DNA of 64,000 nt from Thermothielavioides terrestris NRRL 8126 (lineage: Eukaryota > Ascomycota > Sordariomycetes > Sordariales > Chaetomiaceae), in assembly GCF_000226115.1 (NCBI RefSeq), contig NC_016459.1:2341501-2405500 (forward strand). The letters are read 5' to 3'. The position numbers and the translations under genes are program-made. The notes under the pieces are model-generated. The model saw only the letters and a program-made list of their open reading frames with translations. It was not told where the DNA came from and searched no databases. Below, one piece after another: positions 1 through 11,400 of the stretch. Position 1 is the first letter of the stretch; every line of letters starts with the position of its first letter.

Positions 1-1330
1 CCAATTACTACTTTATTTAGGAAGATAACTAATAATATAGGAAAGAGGTAGAGGGAGCTCCTTCTATATATCTTATATATAGATCGTACAACTATTAAAG
101 GCTCTTATAGAATATCTCCCTTCTTTCTTACCTATAACTATAAGCCTATTAGTCTAGTTGAGTTTAATGTTCCTACCTAGCGAATTCTTACCTAAGACTC
201 TATCTATACCTAAATAGAGGAAGAGGATTCTATAAGACTCTATATAAAGCTTATTGCCCTCTATACTTATATCCTCTAAGAAGTTGAGTATAATTGCGAG
301 ATTACTACTAAATAGGTTGCTATAGCTTGTAAAAAGCTAGCCGAACACTATAATAAGGCCTATAAACGTAAATTTCGCTTAAAAAACATAGTAATATCTA
401 TCGACGACCTTATCCTTGTCTATAATAACATTCGATAGCTAGATATAAGCTTAGTTTAAAAGCTAGAGTACCATTGGTTTAGCCTATTCTACGTTCAAAT
501 AATTAAAGACTAGGACATTTACTTCCTAGAGACTTTAGACGGTATACCTATCTAGATACTATATCCTCCGAATTATATAAAGAAGTTCTTTAAGCTAGAT
601 AACGTCTAGCTAGAAGCGAACAATGTAAATCTATTCCTTTGCTTAGAGGGGTATAGCGACAACGAGCATTACTACGATAGTTATTACAACGATAGCTACT
701 TCGACGGAGGCTATCGCCTTGATAATCGTTATAACGAAGTGTAGAACGATAGGGGAGCTAATCCTAGCCCTAGCGCTAGCTAAGACTTAGTTGCCTTAGC
801 GCTCTACGATAGGGAAATATATACTAGACACTTCTAAAGAGAACGCTACTACCTCGATAGTCGTTTAAAGCTCTATAAGGATAGCGAAGAAGGGTCTAGT
901 ATTACCGAAGATAACTAGAATACTAGCGACTAAACTATAGGTTATTACCCCTATTAACCGGCTAAGACTTCTAATAGTAGTCAACTAGTTAGGCTTCCTT
1001 ATAGTAATGAACTATATAGCGCCTTAACTAGTCGATAGTACCGCTTTAACGATCTTTATCGCGCTTATAGCGATAGCCTACTAAGGAAGGAAATTATATA
1101 AACAGTTGCTAAAGACATTACGACTATAGTAGAGGAGGAGGTCCTTAAGGAGGAAACCCCTAGTTGTACTATAGCGCCTTAGGTAGGCCGAACTCGTACT
1201 ACTGTGAAGGGGGCAAAGAAGGAGTAACCTCGTTAAGAGCTTATTATAGAAATCCTATATAGAAAACCACCTAGTTTTTAATATTAGCCCTCTAGATATA
1301 TAAGGATATATAGTTTAAGAAGGAGAGAAG
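1..1330 (+). mobile_element. Decayed Ty3/Gypsy retrotransposon: 3' end of pol (integrase C-terminus)
   Basis: Reading the + strand with TAG/TAA codons taken as former CAG/CAA gives a near-continuous frame that resembles the end of a Gypsy integrase. There is a stretch with a G-S-Y-R-I-S-P-F-like motif, then an Ala/Lys-rich helix (around 320-390), then a DDLILVYN...(Q)KLEYHWF...F-Y-V block (around 400-500) that matches the GPY/F module. Downstream is an acidic, Asn/Tyr-rich tail to about 1,330. Nearly every stop falls where Gln or Trp would be expected, which is the RIP pattern. It begins outside the window and no LTR could be delimited. The family call is fairly safe; the exact clade is not. 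Confidence 0.65.
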
Positions 1331-3230
1331 TCCTAGAAGCTATTGCCTCTAATAGTTTTACTAGCGTTTTACTACGTTTTCTTCCTAATACCTATTGTTA
1401 TATTAGCCTTTTATTCGCTAATAATATCTCCATTAGCTATATCTTACTTAGTCTTCGTCTATCTATTGTTATTCATTTATTTTTATCTTTTAGGCCCTTA
1501 TTCTTTTTCGCTAATATCTAAGTTTTCTTTCTAAAGGGTAGCTCTACTCTTAGGGGCTTTATAGTTGTTCTTACCTTTTCTTTTTCACTTTTATCCTCTA
1601 GATAGATAGTTTCTATTATATAGGACTAAGTTTCTTAGAGCTAAAGTTAAGGCTAAGAAAAATCTATAATTAAGATATATAGTCTTTCGATCTACTATCT
1701 ATAGGCTAAGCTTCTAGACTATATTCTACCCTCTATTCGTCCTTATCTATTTTCTCTATCCCTTAGTAATATAAACTCTTATAGTTGGCCTAGTACTATA
1801 CCATTTATTCTTTAATAGCAACCTCTAATAGGATAAACCACTTTTAGCCTATCTCTTCTAGGTATAGCTTTAGCCTAGGATCGTTCTTTAGATTATATAG
1901 AAGATAGTCCTATAAAATTAAATCCTAAGCTAGGTACTTCTAATTATTCTTATAGATATAAATCTAAGTATACTCCTTCTCTAACTAGATATAGTTGGTG
2001 TACTTATTACTAAAGAGAGGAGTAAGAGAAGTATAGCTATTAAAGGGCTAAGTTATATAGACGTCTTCGTCTTTATTAAAAGGAGTTGTCGAACGCTAAT
2101 ACGATAGTTCGTAGTTATAGCAAAGCACTTTATTGCTATAGGAGTATTAGTCTTCCTCTATTTAGAGGACAAATATAAAAGGGAAGTATAGTATTTATTT
2201 ACAACTCTATACCTAGATTAAAAGCGTTGATATTCGGTTTAGGCGTATAGTAAGATGATATATCTAACGCCTAAGTAGTCTACTATTATAATGCTCTATA
2301 AACATTGGACAAAGGACCTAGGTATTATAGTGCTATTCAACTATATTAACTAGCCTATCATTAATATAAACTAATCGCTATATCCTACATTGATCTTACT
2401 AATTGCTTAGTAAAACCTATTAGATATATAGCAATCTAATGTTCAGTTGGTAGATTTTAATTATATTATAGATAGCCTTATATTCGACTAAAATTATAGT
2501 ATACTCGTTAGTATAGCGTTTATCTTTTAGTATTAGTAGATCTCTTATTTTGCTTTAGACTACCTAGATATACTTCTAAGCTATAAAGATCGTTGTTTTT
2601 GGTATTAACGAAAGATCGATCTAGCGGTTTATAATCCTATATAGTAGTAGCCTCTAGTCGTTTACTTTATTAGTAATTTCCTACAATGTATCGTAGATAC
2701 ATTAGTTTCTTAGCATTATAGTTTCTAGGTTATAAATTCGTATATAGGAGCTATATACGAATTTAAAAGGGAAGTAGAAGACCTAGCTAAGAACCCGATC
2801 CAACTAGAGAGAGGAGAGTACTAAAGTGAAGTAGCGAGAAGGTTAGAGGAAGAAAATAGTTCTAGAATAGCAAAGAGGAGAGGAAGGCCTTAAGAGTTTA
2901 GAGGGCGAATACTCATTTCTAGCTAATCAGTAGATGCTACGAGCCTTATCTATTTTCTTTTACCTAGTTTAGGAAAGAGCTAAATAGCCCTTCTACCTTC
3001 AAAGGCTTATCTACCCCTTTTTCTCAATCTTTCTACTAGTTTATTTACGATCAACTATTTCTTTTACCTTGCCTATTACGCTCTAATTTTTTCTTATAAT
3101 TGTTTCAATTGGTCTAGATCTTTCTACCTAAAGAGCGACTTTTCTTATAAGCTAATTTTTTATATACTATCGCAAATATCGCTATAGGCCGTTGTAAGAT
3201 TCTCGATTTTATAGGGCCTATATAGCCCTA
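1331..3230. other. AT-rich, TpA-rich decayed DNA, no recognisable gene
   Basis: The stretch is saturated with CTA/TAG/TAT words and stops in all frames. A 63-codon open stretch at 1343-1534 is hydrophobic (Leu/Ile/Tyr/Phe) only because of the base composition and is not taken as a gene. Between about 2,350 and 2,960 a + frame with few non-TAG stops hints at another decayed coding sequence with a charged Glu/Arg-rich end near 2,780-2,900. Its family cannot be told. Confidence 0.5.
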
Positions 3231-3239
3231 GGCTAATAT

Positions 3240-5430
3240 AATTGCTAACCTAGGATAGAAGTAGCTACTTAGAGAGCTTAAGTTTTATATACTATAAAGT
3301 TTATAGAAACCTACTAGCAATAGCGATTAAGTATAGTATTACACTTTCCTTATATAGTAAAAGCTAAGCTTAAAGATACTAAGCTACCTAGGTAAGACTA
3401 GCCCTAAGCTTTTCCTATTTTTATAGACTCTAAAGAAGTATCTATAAGATATAATTAACTAACGACCTAACTAGATCCTAAGCCTTTAGCTTAGTATAAA
3501 CCTTAAGATTATAAAGTACCTATTCCTAGACTAGCTAGAGGGAAGGTCTTTAATAGATTGGTTTTTCGATATCTATTTCGTAGATATAGGTATTTCGCTC
3601 TTCGATATAGAAGATATATTACTTAGTAAAGAATAGCTAGATTATAGGACGATCTTAGATATTATATAGTTTTTCTTTCGCCCTTATAAGGATTATCTTT
3701 AGATTTACCTATAGCTAGTCTTAGACTATAGTCCTACGCCAAAGGAGTTCTACCAGTCTAATTAGAGGGTTATTACTAACAATTGCTGTTTCTAGGTTTT
3801 CCTTTGCTTTGTTAATAGAAGGCATTGGGCAATTATAATCTTTAATTAAGTCGGAGGTTGGCTCTACTACTTCGACTCCCTATTTAAAAGCTTAGAGACA
3901 TATATCGATATCTTATTAGAGGTCTAGATCGCCTTTTAGTCTATCTATAGGTTCCTTTAAATGTAGCTATATAAGGAGGTCATTGTCTACTGCCTTTAGT
4001 AAAGTTTAGAATAGGAGTATAGATAGTTTGCCTTTAAGTTTATATAGGCCTTTCTTTAAGAACTTTAGCCCTGCCTTCTAGATAGATAGATATAGTTTAG
4101 GCTACCCTAGCTTTAGCTATACTAAGGAGATAGCAAGATAGTTATATAGCAATGTATATTGCATTTATAGTTAGGAACTTATAGGCTAGCTCTTAGTATC
4201 TTTAAGGATTGCCTACTTTGTACTAAGGTAGTCCATTTATTACTATAAGACAATAGTAAGACGTATAAGCTCCTTCTAGACCTATTGTCTTCGACTAAAG
4301 AGCCTATATAGCCTATAGTCTCAAAGTACGACAAAGATAAAGTAATTAAAGTCCTTTAGGCCAACGACGTATTTACATTCGATATTCCTAGACTCAATGA
4401 CCTACTTATATATCTCTACGACCACTTTAGCGATATAGAACTTAGGATCCTAGCTATATACTTAATAGTATTTAGGGAAGCCTAGCTCCTTGACTAAAGT
4501 AAAAAAGGAGTAATCGTTACTGTTTAAATTATTCTTATACCCTAGTCAAAGAAGGACGTAGCCTACTAGGTATACTACTATAGGGTCGTAGGACTCCTAC
4601 TAAACAGATAGCTAAATAGCGTATTACCTTTATAAGATCCTATAGACGACCTTAGACGATAGCTATAGAGTATATTTCTAGTACCTAGTACTGTTCTACC
4701 CCTTCGACTAGAGGACTAGCAAGCTACTTTAGGTCTACTAGCGGCTTTTATAAAAGATTTTGATAATATATCAACCTAGTAGGATATTGAAGCTAAGATT
4801 ATAGAGATTACTATACTATAAGCGACTATAATATAAAGGTTTATTGATGCCCCTATAGACAAGATAGACTAAGAGCGCCTCCTCGGTAATAACCTAGTTA
4901 AGGACCTTAGGGTACTAGTATAGGCAGCCTTTAAGAAGATAGTACTCGATCTCTACCTTTAGGAAGAGGAGACGCTTATCTATACGCTTATAAAGAGGCT
5001 AAACTACCTTAAGATGCCTTATATATTGGTATAGAAGCATCTTTAGGCGTATAGATTATCTACGTTATCTAGCTAGACATTACCTTTAGTATAGTACTAT
5101 AGTAAGCGCCTTTATAAAGAGCTTACGAAGCCTAGACGTCTACTTCGCCTACTATTATACGACCTATACGACTATACCTTCATTTATAAGTATAAGTATC
5201 TAGTATAGTAGTAGGGCTAAGATATATATATTAAAGAGGTAGAGGAGTATAAAAGACGGTGGGATTAGCTACTATAGCCAACTAGACCTTCGTAAACTAA
5301 GCGAGCTATATATAGAAAGTAGCTTAAAGAGTAGCGACGATAAGAAGTGCCTACTAAGAGAGCTTTTAAAGTACGAGCTTATCTATAGGAGTGTACAATA
5401 AGCTCGAAAGAGAAGTGTAAATTAGAGTAA
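3240..5430 (+). pseudogene. Decayed ORF with a Ulp1-like (C48) protease signature, probably from a transposon
   Basis: A + strand frame stays readable for well over 500 codons if TAG/TAA are read as former Gln codons. Around 3,825-3,900 it contains a His-Trp pair followed about 15 residues later by Y-Y-F-D-S, the layout of the catalytic His and Asp of Ulp1/SENP cysteine proteases (H-W...YDS). The catalytic Cys box is not convincingly preserved. Such proteases occur in several large eukaryotic DNA transposons. The frame ends at a stop near 5,429, immediately at the left edge of the ~495-bp inverted repeat, so the ORF and the repeat may belong together. Remaining uncertainty: the C48 call rests on two short motifs. 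Confidence 0.45.
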
Positions 5431-5914
5431 TAGACTACTTAGATATAGGGGGACCTAGTTTTTTTACTTTTCTATTTATCTTAGAGCGTTATATTCGTTG
5501 TTAGGGGGTCTAGCCCTCTAATTATATATATTTAAATAGGCTAAGCCTATCTTCTTTATTATTAAGTAAGATATTAAATAGTTATCAATATACGTTCGTT
5601 AACACTATGTTGATAGTCCTCCTTCTTCTAGGAAGGCTATTAAGCCTCTCCTTTCGTTGTCCTACCTCTATCTAGACGATAGGCATTCGAGCTATTAAGC
5701 TCCAACTATATTCTTATTGTCTTTTATCTTTCTACTATATCCCACTAGATATACCTGAGCTATATATCTTCCTCTTAGGAGACATCCTTCCCACTATTCG
5801 ATATATACTATCTTCATCTATCTAGAGGTATACTATATTCCTTTAAGAGCTATCTTATACACCTAATCCTAGGTGTAGTAGAGTAGGTTAGTATAGAGGT
5901 TTTACACTATTTCA
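5420..5914 (+). repeat. Left arm of a ~495-bp inverted repeat
   Basis: The sequence from about 5,420 to 5,914 is matched in reverse complement by about 7,590 to 8,085, with mostly C/T and G/A differences and a few indels. Shared landmarks include a run of five or six G near 5,448, and a TAAATAGGCTAAGCC-like stretch near 5,533 (TAAGTAGGCTAAGCC in the other arm). Similarity stops abruptly after a TATAGAGGTTTTACACTATTTCA segment. Could be a long terminal inverted repeat of a ~2.67-kb element or two LTRs in opposite orientation. Confidence 0.8.
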
Positions 5915-7589
5915 CTACCTACTTCGTAGTACAGATAGAGTCTTTATCGTCCTTCTTTAGGGTACGCTAATGGTCTTTAAGAGCTACCTAGATCCGCTAA
6001 TCAAGTATATACTATATAGTTAGAACAATTATATACTATAGCTCCTTATAAACTTTAGTAGAGGCGACAATGTATATATAGTCGATCAACTCGAAGTAGT
6101 TGTAGATAACCTTGCTGACTAGCTAGCATCTCCCTTCGATTAAATTACAAAGGTAACCTCTATCTCTATACTACTTAGGATCGTCGCCCTTTTAACGCTT
6201 TAGGAACTTAGCTTTAAAAGCTACCTAGGTCTCTCAGTCCTTTTTCTCCTAGTAACGAATAATAGGTTAGATCGTAGTATTATACTAAAGCTTAAACAAG
6301 TATATATAGGTCTTGTTATTAATGACCTAATGAGCTTTGTACATCTCTTCAAAGGTCTTAATCCAACGTATAGCATTCTGACTAGAGAAGTAGCCTTAAA
6401 GGCTAGCCTTCGCTAGGGTTAGAAAGGTTGTACTAAGCATAGTAGTAAGAATATACTTGGTCATCTTCTTTAGAGCTTCGGCTTTAGAGAGACTAGAAGG
6501 TGTTACTATAGGTACCTCTATATAGATAAGCGGAGTAGAGGTATCTAGCGAAGACGGAAGGGGTATCTACGCTACTTCGGCTAGATCTTCTTCGCTTAGT
6601 ATACCTTAGAAAGGCTATAAGATAGATACGTCCTTAGACTCTCCTTTGGAAGTTGGTATCAAGATTAATAGTATTATAGAAGTCGATAGAATTCCTAGAG
6701 CTTCTATAAACAATATATATATATATTGCTAGAGTCTAGTCATTAGACGTTTAGCTATCGTCTTTAAGAAAGGCAATGACTATATCGATAAACTATAAAA
6801 AGACTAATATATATACTTCTATAGGAATATCGACTCTTTAACGTCTATCTAGAGGAAGAAAACCTCTTAAGAAGCTAGGTTCTTTTAGAATATATAGTCT
6901 AAACGCCTTAAAGGATAACTATAGGCTCCTTGTAAATCACCTAGATACCTCTAGTAACCAATATACTAGACCTAACTAATGTAATAGCGGTAAGAGTATA
7001 GCTTTTAAAAAGAAAAGTAAAAGTCTATACTAAGACCTTGTATCTAATATAAAATAGTACTAGATATACTATTAGAAGGAGCTAAGTATCGTAAAAGTAT
7101 AGTCCTAAGTTTAGAAGCTTATAAGTAGCTACTATATTTAACTACTTTTATAACTAGTTTAGCTAGACTAGGGAAGAAAATAATAATCAATGAAAGTTCT
7201 ACCCCTATCTCTATTTAGGAGGATAGAACTATCGTCTTTCGATTAGATTAGCGTTTTATAACTGCTACGTCGATAATAACGAAGCTTTAATAAGTCTTCG
7301 AAGTATTAGGGATAACGGGATATCTTTTCGATGCTCTACGCTGTCTAGGTAAAGGAAGGTCTCCTAGGACAAGGTCTCAATAGACCCTTAGAATATATAT
7401 ACCTCAATAGGTTTCTACGTCTCCTAGAGATGCTAGTATCAGTGTACTAGAGCCTCAATAGGTCAGCTATATCGTCGTCGTATAGCCATCAATATAGTAT
7501 TATATAGTTCTACGATCTTAGAAGACTTTATAGTCTATACTATCCTATTTAGATATAGAGCTAAGCTCCTCCCTGATTAAGCCTCTATT
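5915..7589 (-). mobile_element. Decayed Gag-like coding remnant between the inverted repeat arms
   Basis: On the - strand, roughly 6,480 down to 5,930, a frame with TAG stops read as Gln gives a helical, Lys/Tyr/Phe-rich stretch (an F-x-E-M-Y-K segment followed by Q-rich and L-K-R-x-K-G-D-D-P-K segments). This is reminiscent of a retrotransposon Gag core. No zinc knuckle or protease is visible. The 3' end of the frame runs into the left repeat arm. The family call is weak. The rest of this stretch holds nothing I can name. Confidence 0.3.
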
Positions 7590-8085
7590 TGAAATAGTAT
7601 AAAACCTCTATACCAACCTACCCTACTATACCTAGGATTAGACGCGCGAGATAGCTCCTAAAAGAATGTAGTATACCTCTAGACGGATAAAGATAGTATA
7701 TATCAAATAGTAGAAAGGATATCTCCTAAAAGGAAGATATATAGCTTAGGTACGTCTAGTAGGATATAGTAGAAAGATAAAAGACAATAAGAATATAGTT
7801 AGAGCTCAATAGCTCGAATGCCTATCGTCTAGACAAAGGTAGGACAACGAAAGGAGAGGCTTAATAGCCTTCCTAGAAGAAGGAGGACCACCAACGTAGT
7901 GTCAACGAACGTATATTGACAACTGCTTAATGTTTTACTTAATAATAAAGAAGATGGGCTTAGCCTACTTAAATATATATGATTAGAGGGCTAGACCCCC
8001 TGACAACGAATACAACACTCTGAGATAAATAGAAAAGTAGAAAAACTAGGTCCCCCTATATCTAGGTAGTCTATCACCCTAATCT
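7590..8085 (-). repeat. Right arm of the ~495-bp inverted repeat
   Basis: Reverse-complement partner of 5,420-5,914. The two arms enclose about 1.67 kb. The right arm keeps slightly more C/G positions (for example GGTGATAG where the left arm has AGTAATAG), so the two arms have been mutated independently. Confidence 0.8.
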
Positions 8086-9227
8086 ACTATAGCTTCCTAA
8101 TAGGCTTGTCGAGATGCCTAGGAGCAAGTTCTTATAGAGCAAGCCGTAGATTATCCTTCTAGATATACAATATAGGCGTCTATCTAACGTATACTCTAGT
8201 TTAGCTCCTTTATATTTGTCTAGATCACTTTAGCTACTTAAGCCGTCAATATATCCGTTAGCTAGATCTAAGTATATTCTACACAGTTAAAACGCTAGTC
8301 TATATACTCTATTGTCCACTTGTTTCGACTAAGTCTTATAGGCTTTGAGGTCGAGGCTTCGTTATTAGGATAGCTATCCTCGTCGTTATCAAAATCCTCG
8401 AATAAATCTTGCCTAGTAACAAAGGATGCCTTAGCTTCCTATAGATCGTGGTCGAAGGTAGTAGAGTCTTAGGTATTGCGAAGGCTATAATTCAAATTAG
8501 CTAGAAGGACTAGGTATTTAGCCTAGGTACGCCAGGTATTACAGGCCTTAGCTACCTAGTATTCTCTACCTAGATCGCGTTCCTTAACCTGCTCTATCGG
8601 AGGTATAGTCAAAGCTATAGATACTCGGGCTATTGTAGGCAGGTTCTTAGGAAACTCACCCAGCATATCTAGGGCATCCTTTAAAGGGTTCTATAGCCTA
8701 GAGGGCTTCTCTAGGCCCTTCGTTGCTTTAGGAGGTATATTTTCTATATTAGTTAACGCAACTAACAGACTAACTAAGCAACAATGTAGTATAAAGTATA
8801 TATAGATTGGAAAGAGGTGGCCAACAACCGTATAAAACACAGTAATAGATTTGGATACTAGCTATATACTAGCTAGGGGACTCCCTAGCATCGAGGGTAT
8901 CGCCAAGTACGAGTAGGACACAAGCCCTAGCGAGCCTTGGATTAGGAGGGTACGAATTACTAAGATATAGCCTTCTTGACCGTATAGAACATAGGGGCTA
9001 TAGCGCTTAGCAAGAGGGGAGGGTATAATAGCTATCGAGGTCCTTCTCAAACCCAACTACTTAGTAGAGATAGTTGCAGTCGACTTCCGTATAGTACATA
9101 GAGGCCTACTACAGATAAGCCGTCGCGAGGGATCGCGAATACTCGAATAGTTCGATCGATAGATTCGATCGATCAAATAGATTAAATAAGATAGCGGTTA
9201 GCGCGATCGTAAGTCGTAGCTACCATT
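8086..9227. other. AT-rich decayed DNA, no recognisable gene
   Basis: Less mutated patches with CG words occur around 8,330-8,700 and 8,860-9,200. The short - strand open stretch at 8,862-9,056 has no recognisable motif. Just before the LTR (9,150-9,185) there is a small cluster of TCGATCGAT-type words. I see no gene here. Confidence 0.4.
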
Positions 9228-9445
9228 TAATATAGTAGCACGCAATATTAGTATATAGGAAGATTGATAGTATAAGTGATAATGGATTGAAAGTGGGGAG
9301 GCTCCCTCCACTGCTAAGATATTCTTAGCAGTGTGTAGGGCGTATGGGCTATGCAGGGCTAACCCTGCATAGCGCAACCCTAACCCAGAGCCTTTCCTAG
9401 ATGGGGTCATCATCTATTTACATACATAATACGGTTCCGGTATCA
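9228..9445. repeat. Solo LTR, 218 bp, same family as 53,833-54,049
   Basis: Aligns over its full length with the 217-bp LTR at the right edge of the gene island, in the same orientation. The right copy begins TGATAC and ends GTATCA. Here the start has decayed to TAATAT while the end is still GTATCA. Both copies share AAGTGGGGAGGCTCCCTCC, a hairpin-forming CTGCTAAGATATTCTTAGCAG (CTGCCAAGATATCTTGGCAG in the other copy), and the TAATACGGTTCC end. No pol sequence of this element is seen directly beside it, so it is read as a solo LTR. Confidence 0.85.
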
Positions 9446-9959
9446 TGATAGCACCGACAAAACGATACGGTCGTGGTTATAGAGGTCTCGCTAAGACTAA
9501 TTTCCCACCCCTGTCAACTCCACCCCCCCACCACAACTCGAAGTACTACAGCAGTACCGGCAGGGGCCCTCGCGCATATTCTAGGGTGCTATGCGCTTAA
9601 GGGTAGGTAGCAGCGCGCTTACCGCTACTAGCCAGCTATAGGTCATCGCTATATCTACGCTATATTAGTTAAGTCCATATAGTAGGTAATATAACCTACC
9701 TCAAAGCTACTACCATCTTACTATATAAGAACAAGTTATATATAGAGGCTATAGCTAGGCCAAGGAAGTATAAGACTATATTTGACCTAGACAAAGCCTA
9801 GCTAGCTACTAGGCAGCAATGGAAACGTATTAAAATAAAAGAATTGAACTTAAGTATCCGCCTTACCCTTATCCTCACCTTTATCCTCACTACCCTTCCT
9901 ACCTTAAATTTCCCTATACTATACTAATTAGCTACTAGCTAGCTATAAAGCAAAGGTAT
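9446..9959. other. Mixed-composition spacer, no recognisable gene
   Basis: About 9,446-9,640 is noticeably richer in C and G than its surroundings (runs of C near 9,522), so it has escaped much of the RIP-type mutation. From 9,650 on it is AT-rich again. No open frame or motif is recognisable. Confidence 0.4.
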
Positions 9960-10260
9960 AGTATACTTACAATATTCTACTTGATATTTATAAGGTGCCT
10001 ACGTATCTAGGTCAAGGCTTTAATATATCGCTTAGCCTCCTCTAAAGCATCTCGAGCCAACTAGGCTAACTCCTTAGCGGCAATAGCTAGCTACTTAGCA
10101 GCTATAGCCTAGCGCTCCGCCGCTAAAGCAACTCTCTCCTCAATGCTCTGCTAGAGCTTAGCCCTAGTAAGCAAAAGGTAAGCCGCAGAGGTAGTAGGAG
10201 CGCTAGACATAGGTATACTAGCGCTAGCTAAAGGCGGGGTAGCAACGGTCTCCTTATATA
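9960..10260 (-). pseudogene. Decayed short Ala-rich coiled-coil-like ORF
   Basis: Reading the - strand from about 10,210 (an ATG followed by Ser-Ser-Ala-Pro) with TAG as former Gln gives about 80 codons. They are rich in Ala, Glu, Leu and Lys with heptad-like spacing, then a Lys/Ile-rich end. The composition is unlike random AT-rich DNA and suggests a once-coding helical protein, probably part of a repeat element. Family unknown. Confidence 0.3.
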
Positions 10261-10879
10261 TCGTGCCTTTCAATACTAGTTAGTTAAATATAAATATAAG
10301 GTAGCTATAGAGCTATATAGCTTATAAATAGTCGTAACTAAACACCTACTCTACGCTTTAAAGTCGATAGGCAGAGGCTCGTCCTCGTCGACTTTAAGGA
10401 CTTGCTTATACCACTTGACAATCTCTAGCTAAATTACAAAGGGCGGCTACTAGTAGTTTATTAGTACTGGACTAATAGTTGTTCATCAGTTAATATTACT
10501 TATAAAAATATAGGACTTAGTATAGCTCTACTTAGTATACTCCTAGTATATATTGCCTAGATCTATATACTAGTTAGCAAATATAAACCTAATATATCAA
10601 AAAACATAACACTATACTTACTCTCTTAGAAATAGCAGGCCTATATATCCCTATTGTAGATATATATAACGTAGACTATATATAGCACCGCCTACACTTT
10701 ACTATAGTCGGGCTCCTCCTTCTTCTTCTTCTTCGCCTACCCAACGTTAGCTAGCTACTAACTAGTACCTAAATAGCACTCTTTACTAAAGACTTCGTAC
10801 CTAAGGACCTAGCTAAGCGCTTCCAAAGGTTATTAAGCGTAACTAGCTTAGACTTACCCTTGTTAGTAGGGGTAGTAGA
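10261..10879. other. AT-rich decayed DNA, no recognisable gene
   Basis: No open frame or family motif is visible. A poly-(TTC) run lies at 10,709-10,733. Confidence 0.4.
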
Positions 10880-11400
10880 GGCAACGGGGGGGGCGGCTAG
10901 GGCGGGGGGGCAAGGGGAGCAGGGGGGGCTAGCTATTTACCAATAGCGTTCTTGCTACTAGTACTAGTGTTAGTAGTAGTAGTAGGCACAAGGTATATAT
11001 AGGAGCGCTACTACTACTAGCTAGGGGCAGTAGAGGCTAGGGGGGCGGGGGGGGCTAGCTACTTGCTAATAGCGTCTTTGCTACTAGTACTAATGTTAAT
11101 AGTAGTAGTAGATGTAGAATATGTAAAACAGGCGTAAAAGCGCTACTACTACTAGCCGAGGGCGGTAGGAGGGGCGGTAGCTAGGGCGGAGGGGGTGGCG
11201 AAAGCTAGCTACTTGCTAGCAACGCCTTCGTTAATAATAGTAGTAGTAGTAGTAGTAGTAGTAGACGTAGAGCGCGTAAAGCGCGTAAAGTAGGGCCAAA
11301 GGCGCTACTACTACTAGTCGAAGACGGCGGGAGGGTTGGCGGCAAGGGCTAGGGAGGTAGCGGGAGCTAGCTACTCGCCAATAGCGAAAGCGTTGTTATT
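10880..11400. repeat. Decayed minisatellite, unit about 125-160 bp, with embedded (TAG/AGT)n tracts
   Basis: A GCTAGCTA(C/T)T landmark followed by an AATAGCG-like word recurs at about 10,928, 11,054, 11,204 and 11,366, giving spacings of 126, 150 and 162 bp. Each unit also has a G-rich block (GGGGGGGCGG type), a GTAGTAGTAGTA tract of variable length and a GCGCTACTACTACTAG block. The lengthening of the trinucleotide tract accounts for part of the change in unit size. It may have encoded a low-complexity repeat protein on one strand. Confidence 0.7.

Noticed and set aside
1343..1534. 63-codon hydrophobic frame resembling a membrane protein
   Set aside because: Hydrophobicity comes from AT-rich codons (Ile, Leu, Tyr, Phe) in decayed DNA; there is no conserved pattern.
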